Shown here one piece after another: positions 34,813-43,232 of a DNA stretch of 64,000 bases. The notes below the pieces were generated by a model. The model made no database searches. It saw only the letters and a list, made by a program, of their open reading frames with translations, and was not told the origin of the DNA. The stretch comes from Arthrobacter sp. StoSoilB20 (GTDB lineage Bacteria; Actinomycetota; Actinomycetes; Actinomycetales; Micrococcaceae), in the NCBI RefSeq assembly GCF_019977295.1, contig NZ_AP024651.1, positions 868,001-932,000 of the forward strand. Direction: 5' to 3'. Each line of letters starts with the position of its first letter. The first letter of the stretch is position 1. A program made the position numbers and the translations under genes.

Positions 34813-36270
34813 TTAGAGTCCGTACTTTTCCAGAAGCCGCAGCCACACTTCGCTGATGGTGGGATACGACGGAACCGCATGCCACAGGCGGTCCAGCGGC
34901 ACTTCGCCCACAATGGCTATGGTGGCCGAGTGGAGCAGTTCGGCGACACCCGGGCCCACAAAAGTGGCTCCAAGGATCACCTTCCGATCCTCATCCACCA
35001 CGATCTGCGCCCAGCCCTTGTAGTCCGGTGAATACAGTTGGGAGCCGGAGACGTTGATGGGAAGTTCCACTCCGGTGACATTCCTGCCTTGCAGGAGCGC
35101 CTGCTCCAGGCTTGGGCCCACTGCGGCAACTTCGGGATCGGTGAACACGACGCTTGGGACAGCATGGTCATTGGCGGTGTGGGCCCACGGGCTCCACGGT
35201 TCGGGTGATCCTTTGAGCTTGCCATTGGCCCGGGCGACGATTGCATCGCCGGTGGCCCGGGCCTCGTATTTGCCTTGGTGGGTCAGGAGTACCTTGCCGG
35301 CCGCGTCTCCGGCGGCATACAGCCAGAGCCCACTGGTGCCATCGCTTGCAGGACCTTCCACGAGCCCGCTTGGATCGGTGGTGAGGCGGAGCGGTTTGCC
35401 GTCCCGGGCTTCGACGCCCACGTTGTCCAGGCCCAGATTGGACAGGGCCGGGTGCCGCCCGGAAGCGACCAGAAGTTTGTCGGCTGTGACCTTTTTGCCG
35501 TCGAACGTCACAGTCACTGAGCCGTCGTCGTTCTTCTCTGTTTTCTCCACATCAGTGTGGACGTGGACGGTCACCCCATCGGCGCGGAGCCCGGCCATGA
35601 CCAGGTCGGCGGCCTCTTCCGGGTAGCTGCTCAGCAGGCGGCCGCGGGCAATCAGTGTGACGTCCGAGCCGAGGCGGGCGAAAGCCTGGGCCATCTCCAC
35701 GCCGGCCACGCCACCGCCGAGGACTGTGAATCGCCGGGGAACTTCCTTGGCTGCCGTGGCGCCGCGGGTGGTCCAGAAGGGAACATCCTTCAAGCCCTCA
35801 ATGTCCGGGATGGTGGGGGTCGACCCCGTCGCGATGACCACCGCATGGTGGGCCTTGAGCGCGTAGTTGGTGCCATCGATCCCGTCCACCTGAACCTCAC
35901 GTGGGCCTGTAATACGGCCGCGTCCACGGATCAACTCGATGCCGGCGCTATCAAGCCATTCGACCTGGCTGCCGTCCTGCCAGTTATTGGTGAACCAGTC
36001 CCGGTTTTTCAGCACGGCCTGGGGGTCCACCACTCCGGTCACAGCCTCGGAGGCGCCGGGCACCACCTGGGCTGCATGGAGGACATTCCCTGGCCGGAGC
36101 AGTGCCTTGGAGGGTATGCAGGCCCAATAGGAGCACTCGCCGCCTACCAGTTCGCTCTCAACAATCACCGCCGTCAAGCCGCCCCGGACCACCCGGTCCG
36201 CCACGTTTTCTCCTACGGCGCCCGCGCCGATCACAATTACGTCGAATTCCCGGGAGCTCTCGGCAGTCAT
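34813..36270 (-). CDS. Dihydrolipoamide-dehydrogenase-like NAD(P)/FAD flavoprotein
   Basis: 485 aa disulfide reductase family member. FAD site: DVIVIGAGAVGENVADRVV. The redox pair is ECSYWACIPSKALLRP, with CxxxxC spacing intact. NAD(P) site: FTVLGGGVAGVEMAQAFARL. The second FAD contact is LYAAGDAAGKVLLTHQGKYE, and the C-terminal interface domain ends AVPSYPTISEVWLRLL, including the His-x-x-Pro-type region (HAVPSYPT). Could be an Lpd, mercuric-reductase-like or mycothione-type enzyme. No dehydrogenase complex subunits are nearby. Its 3' end lies 12 bp from the YhgE-operon operator, its 5' end beside array B. Confidence 0.88.
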   Translation of the reverse strand: MTAESSREFDVIVIGAGAVGENVADRVVRGGLTAVIVESELVGGECSYWACIPSKALLRPGNVLHAAQVVPGASEAVTGVVDPQAVLKNRDWFTNNWQDGSQVEWLDSAGIELIRGRGRITGPREVQVDGIDGTNYALKAHHAVVIATGSTPTIPDIEGLKDVPFWTTRGATAAKEVPRRFTVLGGGVAGVEMAQAFARLGSDVTLIARGRLLSSYPEEAADLVMAGLRADGVTVHVHTDVEKTEKNDDGSVTVTFDGKKVTADKLLVASGRHPALSNLGLDNVGVEARDGKPLRLTTDPSGLVEGPASDGTSGLWLYAAGDAAGKVLLTHQGKYEARATGDAIVARANGKLKGSPEPWSPWAHTANDHAVPSVVFTDPEVAAVGPSLEQALLQGRNVTGVELPINVSGSQLYSPDYKGWAQIVVDEDRKVILGATFVGPGVAELLHSATIAIVGEVPLDRLWHAVPSYPTISEVWLRLLEKYGL

Positions 36271-36298
36271 GGGGAAAGCCTACAGCCGCTCCCTTGGG

Positions 36299-36650
36299 GT
36301 TGTGAGGCCTGGTGTGCAGGGTTTGCGTGGGTTGGAGGGTGCGGAGTGGGCCTGGCAAGTGTGGGTGGTGTGTTGTGAGGCCTGGTGTGCAGGGTTTGCG
36401 TGGGTGGGAGGGCGCAGAGTGGGCCTCGCAAGTGTGGGTGGTGTGTTGAGAGGCCTGGTGTGCAGGGTTTGCGTGCGTTGGAGGGTGCAGAGCGGGCCTG
36501 GCAAGACGCACCCTTGTCTTGGGAGGCCGGTGTGCAGGGTTCGCGTGGGTTGGAGGGTGCAGAGCGGGCCTCGCAAGTGTGGGTGGTGTGTTGGGAGGCC
36601 CGGTGTGCAGGGTTTGCGTGAGTTGGAGGGTGCGGAGTGGGCCTCGCAAC
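36299..36650. repeat. Tandem array B: five 61-nt palindromic elements, variant subfamily, period about 73 nt
   Basis: Units at 36299-36359, 36372-36432, 36445-36505, 36518-36577 (one base short) and 36590-36650. Left arms share GAGGCCTGGTGTGCAG, loops GGTTTGCGTG, right arms end GGGCCTCGCAAG or similar, with 12-nt TGTGGGTGGTGT spacers. Same 21-19-21 architecture as the other copies but a different sequence subtype (GGTGTGCAG versus GCTCTGCGC). It occupies the divergent gap between the flavoprotein and sulfurtransferase genes. Confidence 0.9.
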
Positions 36651-36662
36651 TCGGCTCTGTCC

Positions 36663-36690
36663 ATATATTGGGATACATATCTCAAAATAT
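36663..36690. promoter_or_regulatory. AT-rich imperfect palindrome before the sulfurtransferase gene
   Basis: TATTGGGATACATATCTCAA forms the core of an inverted repeat in which 12 of 14 positions pair. It is strikingly AT-rich in a GC-rich region, sits 25 bp upstream of the gene start, and fits a regulator site or promoter overlap. Confidence 0.5.
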
Positions 36691-36715
36691 GGATTTCCTG
36701 CCTAGGCTGCTGTGC

Positions 36716-37555
36716 ATGGAAGAAGAACTGAAGCCTTTCGTCGACTGGAGCTGGTGTGCGGCCAACCCCGGGACGTTTGTTCTCGCAGATTCCCGGTGGT
36801 ACCTCGATGGATCTTCAGGGAAGGACGCCTACGAGAGCGGCCATCTTCCCGGGGCCGTTTTCATCGACTTGGATCAGTGGTTGTCCGGCCCTGCGTCTCC
36901 TGGGGCCGGGAGAAACCCGTTGCCTGATCCCGAGGTCTTTGCCCAAGGCATGCGGGATGTGGGCATCAGCGATGCTGACACGGTGGTTGTCTATGACGAC
37001 GCCGGGGGAGTCATTGCCGCCAGGCTCGTCTGGATGCTCCGGTCAACGGGGCACAAAGCCGCCATCCTTAACGGGGGCATGGCCGCTTATCCGGGCGGCC
37101 TCAGCACGGAATCCTCGTCCCGACCGAAGGGAAACTTCTCATCCCGCGCGTGGCCGGTGCACCTTCTGGCGGACATCTCCGAGGCTTCTTCCACCGCGTA
37201 CCTGAGATTGGATGCGAGAAACACCGACCGCTTTGAAGGGCGTCAGGATCCTGTGGACCCTCGTCCAGGGCACATACCCGGCGCCGTGAATGTCCCTTGC
37301 CGTGGAAACCTTGACCCCTCGGGACAGCTGCTTCCCGAGCTTCAGATTCGCGCCAACTTTGAACGCGCCGGCGTCGAGTCCGCGCAGAACATCATCTCCT
37401 ACTGCGGTTCCGGAGTGACGGCCTGCCACAACCTGCTGGTGATGGAACAGCTTGGAATGGGTCAGGGCAGGCTGTTCGTCGGCGGATGGTCCCAGTACTC
37501 GCGCGCGCAGGAGAGGCCCGTGGCGACCATGATCCAGCCTTACGCCCCGTTGTGA
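36716..37555 (+). CDS. sseA: Sulfurtransferase (rhodanese, two domain)
   Basis: About 279 aa from the ATG at 36716, which has TAGG 9-10 nt upstream; an in-frame ATG at 36689 lacks a site. Two rhodanese domains: the N-terminal inactive domain begins VDWSWCAANPGTFVLADSRWY and contains SGHLPGAVFIDLDQW; the C-terminal domain has VPCRGNLDPSG and the catalytic Cys230 in YCGSGVTACHNLL. The CGSGVTA loop is the type seen in 3-mercaptopyruvate and thiosulfate sulfurtransferases. The stop codon TGA lies inside the left arm of a 61-nt palindrome. Putative regulation by the palindrome at 36663-36690. Confidence 0.9.
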   Translation: MEEELKPFVDWSWCAANPGTFVLADSRWYLDGSSGKDAYESGHLPGAVFIDLDQWLSGPASPGAGRNPLPDPEVFAQGMRDVGISDADTVVVYDDAGGVIAARLVWMLRSTGHKAAILNGGMAAYPGGLSTESSSRPKGNFSSRAWPVHLLADISEASSTAYLRLDARNTDRFEGRQDPVDPRPGHIPGAVNVPCRGNLDPSGQLLPELQIRANFERAGVESAQNIISYCGSGVTACHNLLVMEQLGMGQGRLFVGGWSQYSRAQERPVATMIQPYAPL

Positions 37556-37609
37556 GGCCTGCTTTGCGGGCTTCGCCTGCCTTTTAGGGCGCAGAGCGGG
37601 CCCCGCAAC
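37549..37609. repeat. 61-nt palindromic element, single copy
   Basis: Arms 37549-37569 and 37589-37609, core GAGGCCTGCTTTGCGG pairing with GCGCAGAGCGGGCC, 19-nt loop. It supplies the TGA stop of the sulfurtransferase gene and separates it from convergent nanE, so it is a likely bidirectional terminator. A 12-bp duplication (CAACGCGAGGGG) follows the right arm. Confidence 0.88.
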
Positions 37610-37629
37610 GCGAGGGGCAACGCGAGGGG

Positions 37630-38316
37630 CTAAGCCTGCATCGCACCCTTGAACCAGCCCGTGATGCTCGCCGGGTGGGTGATCGCTGTACCAACCACCA
37701 CCGCGAACGCTCCGGCGTCCAGGGCTTGCCGTGCGTGGGTAGGGGTGTGGATCCGGCCCTCAGCGATGAGCGGCTTGCCCAACCCAGCAGAAGCAATCTG
37801 CTCCAACAGCTCCACATCCGGGCCGTCCGTCTTGGGGCGCTCGCCGGTGTAGCCGGACAACGTGGTGCCGATCAAGTCAGCCCCGGCCTCGACGGCTGCC
37901 ACGGCATCGTCAAACGAGCCACAATCTGCCATGACCAGCGCGTGTGATTCTGCGTGGATACCCGCCACGGTATCGGATAGGGACAGCCCATCCGGCCGGG
38001 GACGCCGGGTTCCATCAATCGCAACAACATGGGCCCCGGCGTTCGCAACGGCAAAGGCATGCCGAAGCGTCGGGGTGATGAAAACGCCGTCGTGACCGTC
38101 TTTCCAAAGGCCAATAACAGGGACCTCGACGGCGGTGCGCGTGAACTGTACGTCGGCCAACCCTTGGACGCGGATCGCCGCCGCGCCGCCGATGACCGCT
38201 GATGCCGCCACTTGCGCCGTGGTCCGGGGATCGCGCATGGGCTCTCCGGGGTACGCCTGGCAAGAGACGATCAGCTGGGAACGGAGGGCTTCGAGGCCTT
38301 CGGGCGTGAGGATCAT
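37630..38316 (-). CDS. nanE: N-acetylmannosamine-6-phosphate 2-epimerase
   Basis: 228 aa TIM-barrel enzyme that turns ManNAc-6-P into GlcNAc-6-P. Recognisable segments are LIVSCQAYPGEPMRDPRTTA, GGAAAIRVQGLADV, VIGLWKDGHDGVFITPTL, DGLSLSDTVAGIHAE and GLGKPLIAEGRIHTPTHARQ, ending with the substrate-binding FAVVVGTAITHPA. It overlaps nanK by 4 bp (ATGA) and is the last gene of the sialic-acid operon on the minus strand. Confidence 0.93.
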   Translation of the reverse strand: MILTPEGLEALRSQLIVSCQAYPGEPMRDPRTTAQVAASAVIGGAAAIRVQGLADVQFTRTAVEVPVIGLWKDGHDGVFITPTLRHAFAVANAGAHVVAIDGTRRPRPDGLSLSDTVAGIHAESHALVMADCGSFDDAVAAVEAGADLIGTTLSGYTGERPKTDGPDVELLEQIASAGLGKPLIAEGRIHTPTHARQALDAGAFAVVVGTAITHPASITGWFKGAMQA

Positions 38317-39335
38317 GATGTTTCCCTTATTTCAAGGACGAGTTTCGCGGCGCCAACAATGGCGGCGGTGTTGCCGAGGGTTGCCCGGATGACGGGCACT
38401 GCAGCCAGGGGTGCCAGTAGTTCCAAACGCAGGGCAGACTCCATGGGCTTCCACCAGGGGTCGCCGGCATCGGCCAAGCCACCGGAGACCACCACGGTCT
38501 CGGGATCGAGGATATTAATGAGCCCGCCCACGGCTTGGCCTGCCGCTGCTGCGCCAACCTCGACGGCACGCAAAGCAGCAGCCCGGCTGTCCGCGGACGC
38601 TGCGGCAGCACCGTCGTCGTGCGTGTCTGAGGCCGAAGCCGCCAGCGCAAACACGCCCCGCGTGTCGGCTGCGTCCAGGGACGAACCGCCAAAGCGAAGG
38701 TAGGCCTGATACAAGGCAGGGCCGGAAGCAATGGCCTCAACGTGCCCGGAAGCACCGCAGACGCACGGCAAGGGAGCACCGTCAGCGCAGGCATAAGGGG
38801 AAGCGAAATGTCCAACATGCCCGCCCACAAACCGGTGCCCCAAAACGGGAGCGCCGTCCACCACAAAGCTGCCGCCTACGCCCGTACCGAACGCCACCAT
38901 GAGCGAGCTGGAGGAACCAGCGGCCGCGCCCAGCCAGGCTTCACCCAGGGCGTGCGCATGGACATCGTTGACGGCCCGCACCGCGGCGGCCGGCAGGGCA
39001 AGCCGGGAACACAGCCCGGAGACAAGTGCAGTGCCGGCCCAGCCATGAATCGCGTCGGTCGCTGACACAACAACCCCGGAAGAAGCGTCAATAACCCCCG
39101 CGGAGCCGACGCCGACGCCGGAAACCGAAATTCCGGCGTCGGCAGCGCGCTCCGCCAAGCCCGTGATCAGCGCAGCGGTGGCGTCGAGGATGGCTTCGCC
39201 ACCGGCCCGGTTCAACGTCGGAATGGTCTCCGAGATGAGCACGTCGCCGGAAGGGGAGACAACCCCGGCGGCCGTCTTGGTGCCACCGAGGTCAACGCCG
39301 ATCACGTGGGCGGCTTGGGTCAGGGGAGCGGTCAT
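38313..39335 (-). CDS. nanK: ROK family kinase, likely N-acetylmannosamine kinase
   Basis: 340 aa. Phosphate-binding motif VIGVDLGGTKTAAGVV at the N terminus, ROK signature region NDVHAHALGEAWLGAAAG and VAFGTGVGGSFVVDG. The zinc motif reads APLPCVCGASGHVEAIASGP: its third Cys is replaced by His, a known variation that may keep zinc. Placement between nanE and nanA indicates ManNAc as substrate, giving ManNAc-6-P. Overlaps nanE by 4 bp; 6 bp from the nanA stop. Confidence 0.9.
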   Translation of the reverse strand: MTAPLTQAAHVIGVDLGGTKTAAGVVSPSGDVLISETIPTLNRAGGEAILDATAALITGLAERAADAGISVSGVGVGSAGVIDASSGVVVSATDAIHGWAGTALVSGLCSRLALPAAAVRAVNDVHAHALGEAWLGAAAGSSSSLMVAFGTGVGGSFVVDGAPVLGHRFVGGHVGHFASPYACADGAPLPCVCGASGHVEAIASGPALYQAYLRFGGSSLDAADTRGVFALAASASDTHDDGAAAASADSRAAALRAVEVGAAAAGQAVGGLINILDPETVVVSGGLADAGDPWWKPMESALRLELLAPLAAVPVIRATLGNTAAIVGAAKLVLEIRETS

Positions 39336-39341
39336 TGAAAC

Positions 39342-40259
39342 CTAGACCAGCCCGTTCCGCTCCAGGATTTCGCGAATCGCGGCGGTCTCAGCATCATTCA
39401 AAGACAGCATCGGCGAGCTCATGGTGTTGGACTCGATGACGCCCATCACCTGCAAAGCGGTCTTGAACGCGCCCAAGCCTGCAGCACCTCCGGAGACACG
39501 GCCGTTGGGGGTGTAAACGATCTCGAAGACGTCCGCCAAACGGTCCTGTTCCCGTGCAGCAAGGGCCCAGTCACCGGCCTGGGCGGCGTCGAACAGCCGA
39601 CGGTAACCGGCCGGATCAACGTTGCCAAGGCCTGGAACAACGCCCTGCGCGCCGCCCAGGAGGGCGCCGTCCACTACTACTTCGTGGCCTGTAAAGATGT
39701 CGAAGTTGGGGATGTCTTTTGCCGCGAGCAGGAGCTGGCGGAAGGAGACGTCGTCGCCGGAGGAGTCCTTGACGCCGGCAATGACTCCATCGCGGCCGAG
39801 GCGGACCAAGAGCTCGGTGGGCAGCTTGAAGTGCGTGCGGACCGGGACGTCGTAAGCGAAGATCGGCTTGTCGATGGCGGCGTGGATGCCGCGGAAGTGG
39901 GTCTCGGTTTCCGCGGCATTGCCGATCGCGTAGTACATGGACGTGACAACGATCGCGTCGGCGCCGAGGTCCACTACCTTCCGCGCTTCTTCGATCACAC
40001 GGTGGGTGGTTTGCTCGTTGGCCCCCACGATCAGGGGGACGGCTCCTGCGTTGGCATCGGCGATGGTGGAGACCACCAGCTCACGCTCGTCGTTGGTCAG
40101 GTAGGGCACTTCGCCGGAGGAGCCGAGGACGAAAAGTCCGGACACACCGCCGTCGATCAGGTGTTTGGTGACGTTCTTCAGCGACGCGGTGTCGATGCTG
40201 CCGTCGGCGTGGCGGGGGGTGATGACCGGGGGGATGACGCCCTGGAACTGAGTGGACAC
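39342..40259 (-). CDS. nanA: N-acetylneuraminate lyase (DHDPS/NAL family)
   Basis: 305 aa from GTG at 40259, with GGAG 6 nt upstream. Cleaves sialic acid into ManNAc and pyruvate. Catalytic Lys164 is in GVKDSSGDDV, the Tyr in IFAYDVPVRT (136), and the substrate loop is GLFVLGSSGEVPYLTNDE. The family also contains DHDPS and other aldolases; the assignment to NAL rests on nanK, nanE and the sialic-acid-type transporter upstream. The longer frame to 40454 runs against the ATPase gene and is not used. Confidence 0.88.
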   Translation of the reverse strand: MSTQFQGVIPPVITPRHADGSIDTASLKNVTKHLIDGGVSGLFVLGSSGEVPYLTNDERELVVSTIADANAGAVPLIVGANEQTTHRVIEEARKVVDLGADAIVVTSMYYAIGNAAETETHFRGIHAAIDKPIFAYDVPVRTHFKLPTELLVRLGRDGVIAGVKDSSGDDVSFRQLLLAAKDIPNFDIFTGHEVVVDGALLGGAQGVVPGLGNVDPAGYRRLFDAAQAGDWALAAREQDRLADVFEIVYTPNGRVSGGAAGLGAFKTALQVMGVIESNTMSSPMLSLNDAETAAIREILERNGLV

Positions 40260-40296
40260 AGAATTCTCCGTTGTTTGTAGCTTGTGAAGGGAAAAA

Positions 40297-41112
40297 CTAG
40301 ATGTGGAGCAGGCTCGGCGCGGCGCCCAGCAGCTTCTTGGTGTAGTCGTTGCTCGGGTTGTCGAAGACCTGGCTGGCTGTGCCTTGCTCCACGATCTTGC
40401 CGAAGTACATGACGCAGATGCGGTCCGAGACGTAGCGGACGGTCTGGATGTCATGGGAAATGAAAACCATGCCCAGGTTCAGCTGCTTCTTCAGGTCGGA
40501 CAGCAGGTTCAGGACCTGCGCGCGGACCGAGACGTCCAGGGCCGACGTCGGCTCGTCCGCCACGATGATGTCCGGGTCCAACGCGAGTGCGCGGGCGATC
40601 GCCACGCGCTGGCGCTGGCCGCCGGAGACCTGCGACGGCGTCACCTCGGCTGCCGATTCCGGCAAGCCAACCAGCGCCAACAGTTCCTTGACCTTGGCAG
40701 CGCGGGAGGCGGCGTTGCCGATGCCGTGGATCTGCAGGGGATCGGTGAGGATGTCCTGGATGGTCATACGCGGGTTCAATGCTGTTGCCGGGTCCTGGAA
40801 AACCACGGAGACGGACCTGCCAAACTGCTTGCGCATGGCCGCGTTCCGCTTGATGGCTGGCTTTCCGTGGAACAAGACCTCGCCCGACGTCGGCGGCTGG
40901 AGTCCCACAAGCACTGAAGCGAGCGTGGACTTGCCGCAGCCGGACTCACCCACGATGCCCACGGTTTCGCCACGGCTGATGGTGAAGTCCACGCCGTCCA
41001 CGGCTTTGACGATGTTCGGCCGGAACAGCCCACCGGTCCGTGCGCGGTGGTAGACCTTGACGTCCTTGAGTTCGATGACCGGCTTAGGGTCTTGCTGGAT
41101 TGAGAGGCTCAT
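40297..41112 (-). CDS. ABC transporter ATPase (DppF/OppF type) of the sialic-acid operon
   Basis: 271 aa: ELKDVKVYHRARTGGLFRPN, Walker A GESGCGKSTLASVLVG, signature [19 protein letters not shown], Walker B IIVADEPTSALD and H-loop FISHDIQTVRYV. Single NBD that pairs with the NBD of the fused permease-ATPase gene upstream. Overlaps that gene by 4 bp. Provides ATP hydrolysis for uptake. Confidence 0.92.
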   Translation of the reverse strand: MSLSIQQDPKPVIELKDVKVYHRARTGGLFRPNIVKAVDGVDFTISRGETVGIVGESGCGKSTLASVLVGLQPPTSGEVLFHGKPAIKRNAAMRKQFGRSVSVVFQDPATALNPRMTIQDILTDPLQIHGIGNAASRAAKVKELLALVGLPESAAEVTPSQVSGGQRQRVAIARALALDPDIIVADEPTSALDVSVRAQVLNLLSDLKKQLNLGMVFISHDIQTVRYVSDRICVMYFGKIVEQGTASQVFDNPSNDYTKKLLGAAPSLLHI

Positions 41113-43229
41113 TTCGCGTCCTCCTTCAAGTGGCTTGCCCAGTAGTGGTCGGCATCGCCGCCGTTGACGGTGTCAACCGAAGAAACCTTGGTGAGGACCA
41201 GTGGCTGGTGGGGATCGGCGTCGGGCCTCAGCGAGCGGGCCGCGAAGCGGTCGCCCGTGGCGAAGTCCCGTGGCGAGGGAACCGTGCCGGGGATCTGATG
41301 GAGCCGGACGGCGTCGGCCTCGATGGAGAGCACAGCGCCGAGCAAGCCGCGGGTGTACTCATGCTTGGGGTTCTGCAGGAGCTCCGATGCCTGTGCGGAT
41401 TCCACCACCTGGCCGGCGTACATCACGGTGATCCGGTGGGCGAGGGAAGCCACCAGGGCGAGGTCGTGGCTGACGAATACCATGGCGAATCCGAGCTGCT
41501 CCCGGAGTTCGTTGAGGAGGTCCACCACCTGCTTCTGGACTGTGACGTCCAACGCAGTGGTGGGCTCATCGGCCACCACGATCCTGGGCGAGCGGGAGAG
41601 GGCCATGGCGATCAACACACGTTGGCGCTGCCCACCGGAGAGCTCGTGCGGGTAGCTGGCGAGGGTCCGGACGGGATCCAGTTTCACCATCTCCAGCAGC
41701 TCTGCCGGAGTCTTGCGGCCGCCACGCTTGGTGAGTTGCTCCATCTGGTCCTTGATCTTCATGGACGGGTTCAGGGAGCTCAACGCGTCCTGGTAGACCA
41801 TGGCAATCTGCTCGCCGCGGAGGCCCTCATAGGCCTTGGGACTGCTGTGCTTGGTGCTGGAGTCCAGGAGTTCCTTGCCATCGAAGGTGATGGATCCGGT
41901 GACCTGGGCTGTCTTGGGCAGCAGGCCCATGACAGCCAACGAGGTGATCGACTTGCCACAACCTGACTCGCCCACCAGGCCCATGGTTTCGCCTTCGCGG
42001 ACTGTAAAGGAGACGTTGTCCACGATCGCAATGTCGCCGAACCGGCCCGGGAAGCGAATGGACAGGTTCTTCACCTCAAGGACGTTGCGGGCGTCAGGGG
42101 AAACCTGCGGGAGCCTGTCGGTGCGTTTGGCTTCGATGGCGGCCAACAGTTCCAGTTCACGGTCCAGGAGGAGGTGCGGGTTGGCGGCGGCCACCTTCAC
42201 GTCGGTGAGGACGGCTGAGGTGCCTGCATCCGAGGTGACGGTGTCGCCGGAAGCTGCACGGACGCCGTCGAGCTCGTGTTCCTCCACGACGGAGGGCTGG
42301 GCCACGGAGGTTGCCACTTCGGCGTCGACAGCAACGGCGGCTGACGCGCCGTCGTCGTCCTTTACGGCCGGGGCGCGGCGCAGCTTCGGGTTGACCATGG
42401 CGTCGGTGAGGCCCTCGGCCAGGATGTTAAGGGACAGCACGGTCAACAGGATGGTCAGGCCCGCGAAGGTGGTTGCCCACCAGCCACCGGACAGGACCAG
42501 GTTGCGGCCGTAGGAAATCACGTTGCCCCATGACGGCGCGGGGTCCTGCACTCCGGCACCCAGAAAGGAGAGTGAGGCTTCGAGGATGATGGCGTCGGCG
42601 ACCATCACGGTAGCGAACACCAGCACCGGAGCGGCGGTGTTGCGGACGATGTGCTTGACCAGGATGTAGAAACGGCCTGCACCGATCACGCGCTCGGCGC
42701 GGACGTAGTCTTCGCCGTACTGTGCCAGCACGTTGGCGCGGACCACGCGGGCCAGCTGGGGTGTGTAGATGATGGCAATTGCGATGATGATGGTGGGCAC
42801 CGAGTTACCGAACGCCGCCAGCAGCACGGCGGCCAGCGCGATGCCGGGGAATGCCATGAGGATGTCCATGAGCCGCATGATGATCTCGTTCACGGACTTG
42901 CTGGACGTTGCGGCGAAGGAGCCAAGGAGCGCGCCGGCCAGGATGGCCAAAGCCACGGCGCCGAGGCCGATCATCAACGACGACTGTGCGCCGAAAAGGA
43001 GGCGGGAGAAGATATCCCGGCCCAAACGGTCGGTGCCGAAGAAGTGTTCAGCGCCCGGCGGTGTGGCCGGGATGAAGGTCTCCAAGGGATCGTGCGGGGC
43101 AATGACCGGGGCGAAAATGGCCGCCAGGACAATCACGATGAGGAAGAGCAGGGCGATACGGGAACCCCAGGGCAGGGCTTTGAAGCGAATGCCCGGGGCA
43201 CTCAGCCGTTCTGCGAGCTTGCTGCGCAT
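41109..43229 (-). CDS. Fused ABC permease (DppC type) and ATPase (DppD type)
   Basis: 706 aa fusion. N-terminal 290 residues: DppC-type permease with six spans, FFGTDRLGRDIFSRLLFGA and the coupling loop YGEDYVRAERVIGAGRFYIL. A linker of about 95 residues is rich in Asp, Ala and Val. The C-terminal NBD has GESGCGKSITSLAV (near 415), [19 protein letters not shown] and [11 protein letters not shown]. This permease-ATPase fusion has been reported in Sat-type sialic acid importers, in keeping with the nan genes nearby. It is 3 bp from the DppB-type gene. Confidence 0.9.
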   Translation of the reverse strand: MRSKLAERLSAPGIRFKALPWGSRIALLFLIVIVLAAIFAPVIAPHDPLETFIPATPPGAEHFFGTDRLGRDIFSRLLFGAQSSLMIGLGAVALAILAGALLGSFAATSSKSVNEIIMRLMDILMAFPGIALAAVLLAAFGNSVPTIIIAIAIIYTPQLARVVRANVLAQYGEDYVRAERVIGAGRFYILVKHIVRNTAAPVLVFATVMVADAIILEASLSFLGAGVQDPAPSWGNVISYGRNLVLSGGWWATTFAGLTILLTVLSLNILAEGLTDAMVNPKLRRAPAVKDDDGASAAVAVDAEVATSVAQPSVVEEHELDGVRAASGDTVTSDAGTSAVLTDVKVAAANPHLLLDRELELLAAIEAKRTDRLPQVSPDARNVLEVKNLSIRFPGRFGDIAIVDNVSFTVREGETMGLVGESGCGKSITSLAVMGLLPKTAQVTGSITFDGKELLDSSTKHSSPKAYEGLRGEQIAMVYQDALSSLNPSMKIKDQMEQLTKRGGRKTPAELLEMVKLDPVRTLASYPHELSGGQRQRVLIAMALSRSPRIVVADEPTTALDVTVQKQVVDLLNELREQLGFAMVFVSHDLALVASLAHRITVMYAGQVVESAQASELLQNPKHEYTRGLLGAVLSIEADAVRLHQIPGTVPSPRDFATGDRFAARSLRPDADPHQPLVLTKVSSVDTVNGGDADHYWASHLKEDAK

Positions 43230-43232
43230 GAG

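Noticed and set aside
30000..36650. CRISPR array interpretation of the two tandem arrays
   Set aside because: Repeats are 61 nt palindromes with 12-14 nt near-constant spacers; spacers are not unique and no cas genes are near.
36269..36715. N-terminal extension of the sulfurtransferase through array B
   Set aside because: The extra 150 residues are translated repeat with no homology to rhodaneses; the ATG at 36716 has a proper upstream AGG.
40260..40454. Upstream extension of nanA
   Set aside because: Low-complexity Ser/Ala/Thr-rich frame that is antisense to or out of frame with the ATPase gene; GTG at 40259 has a clear ribosome-binding site.
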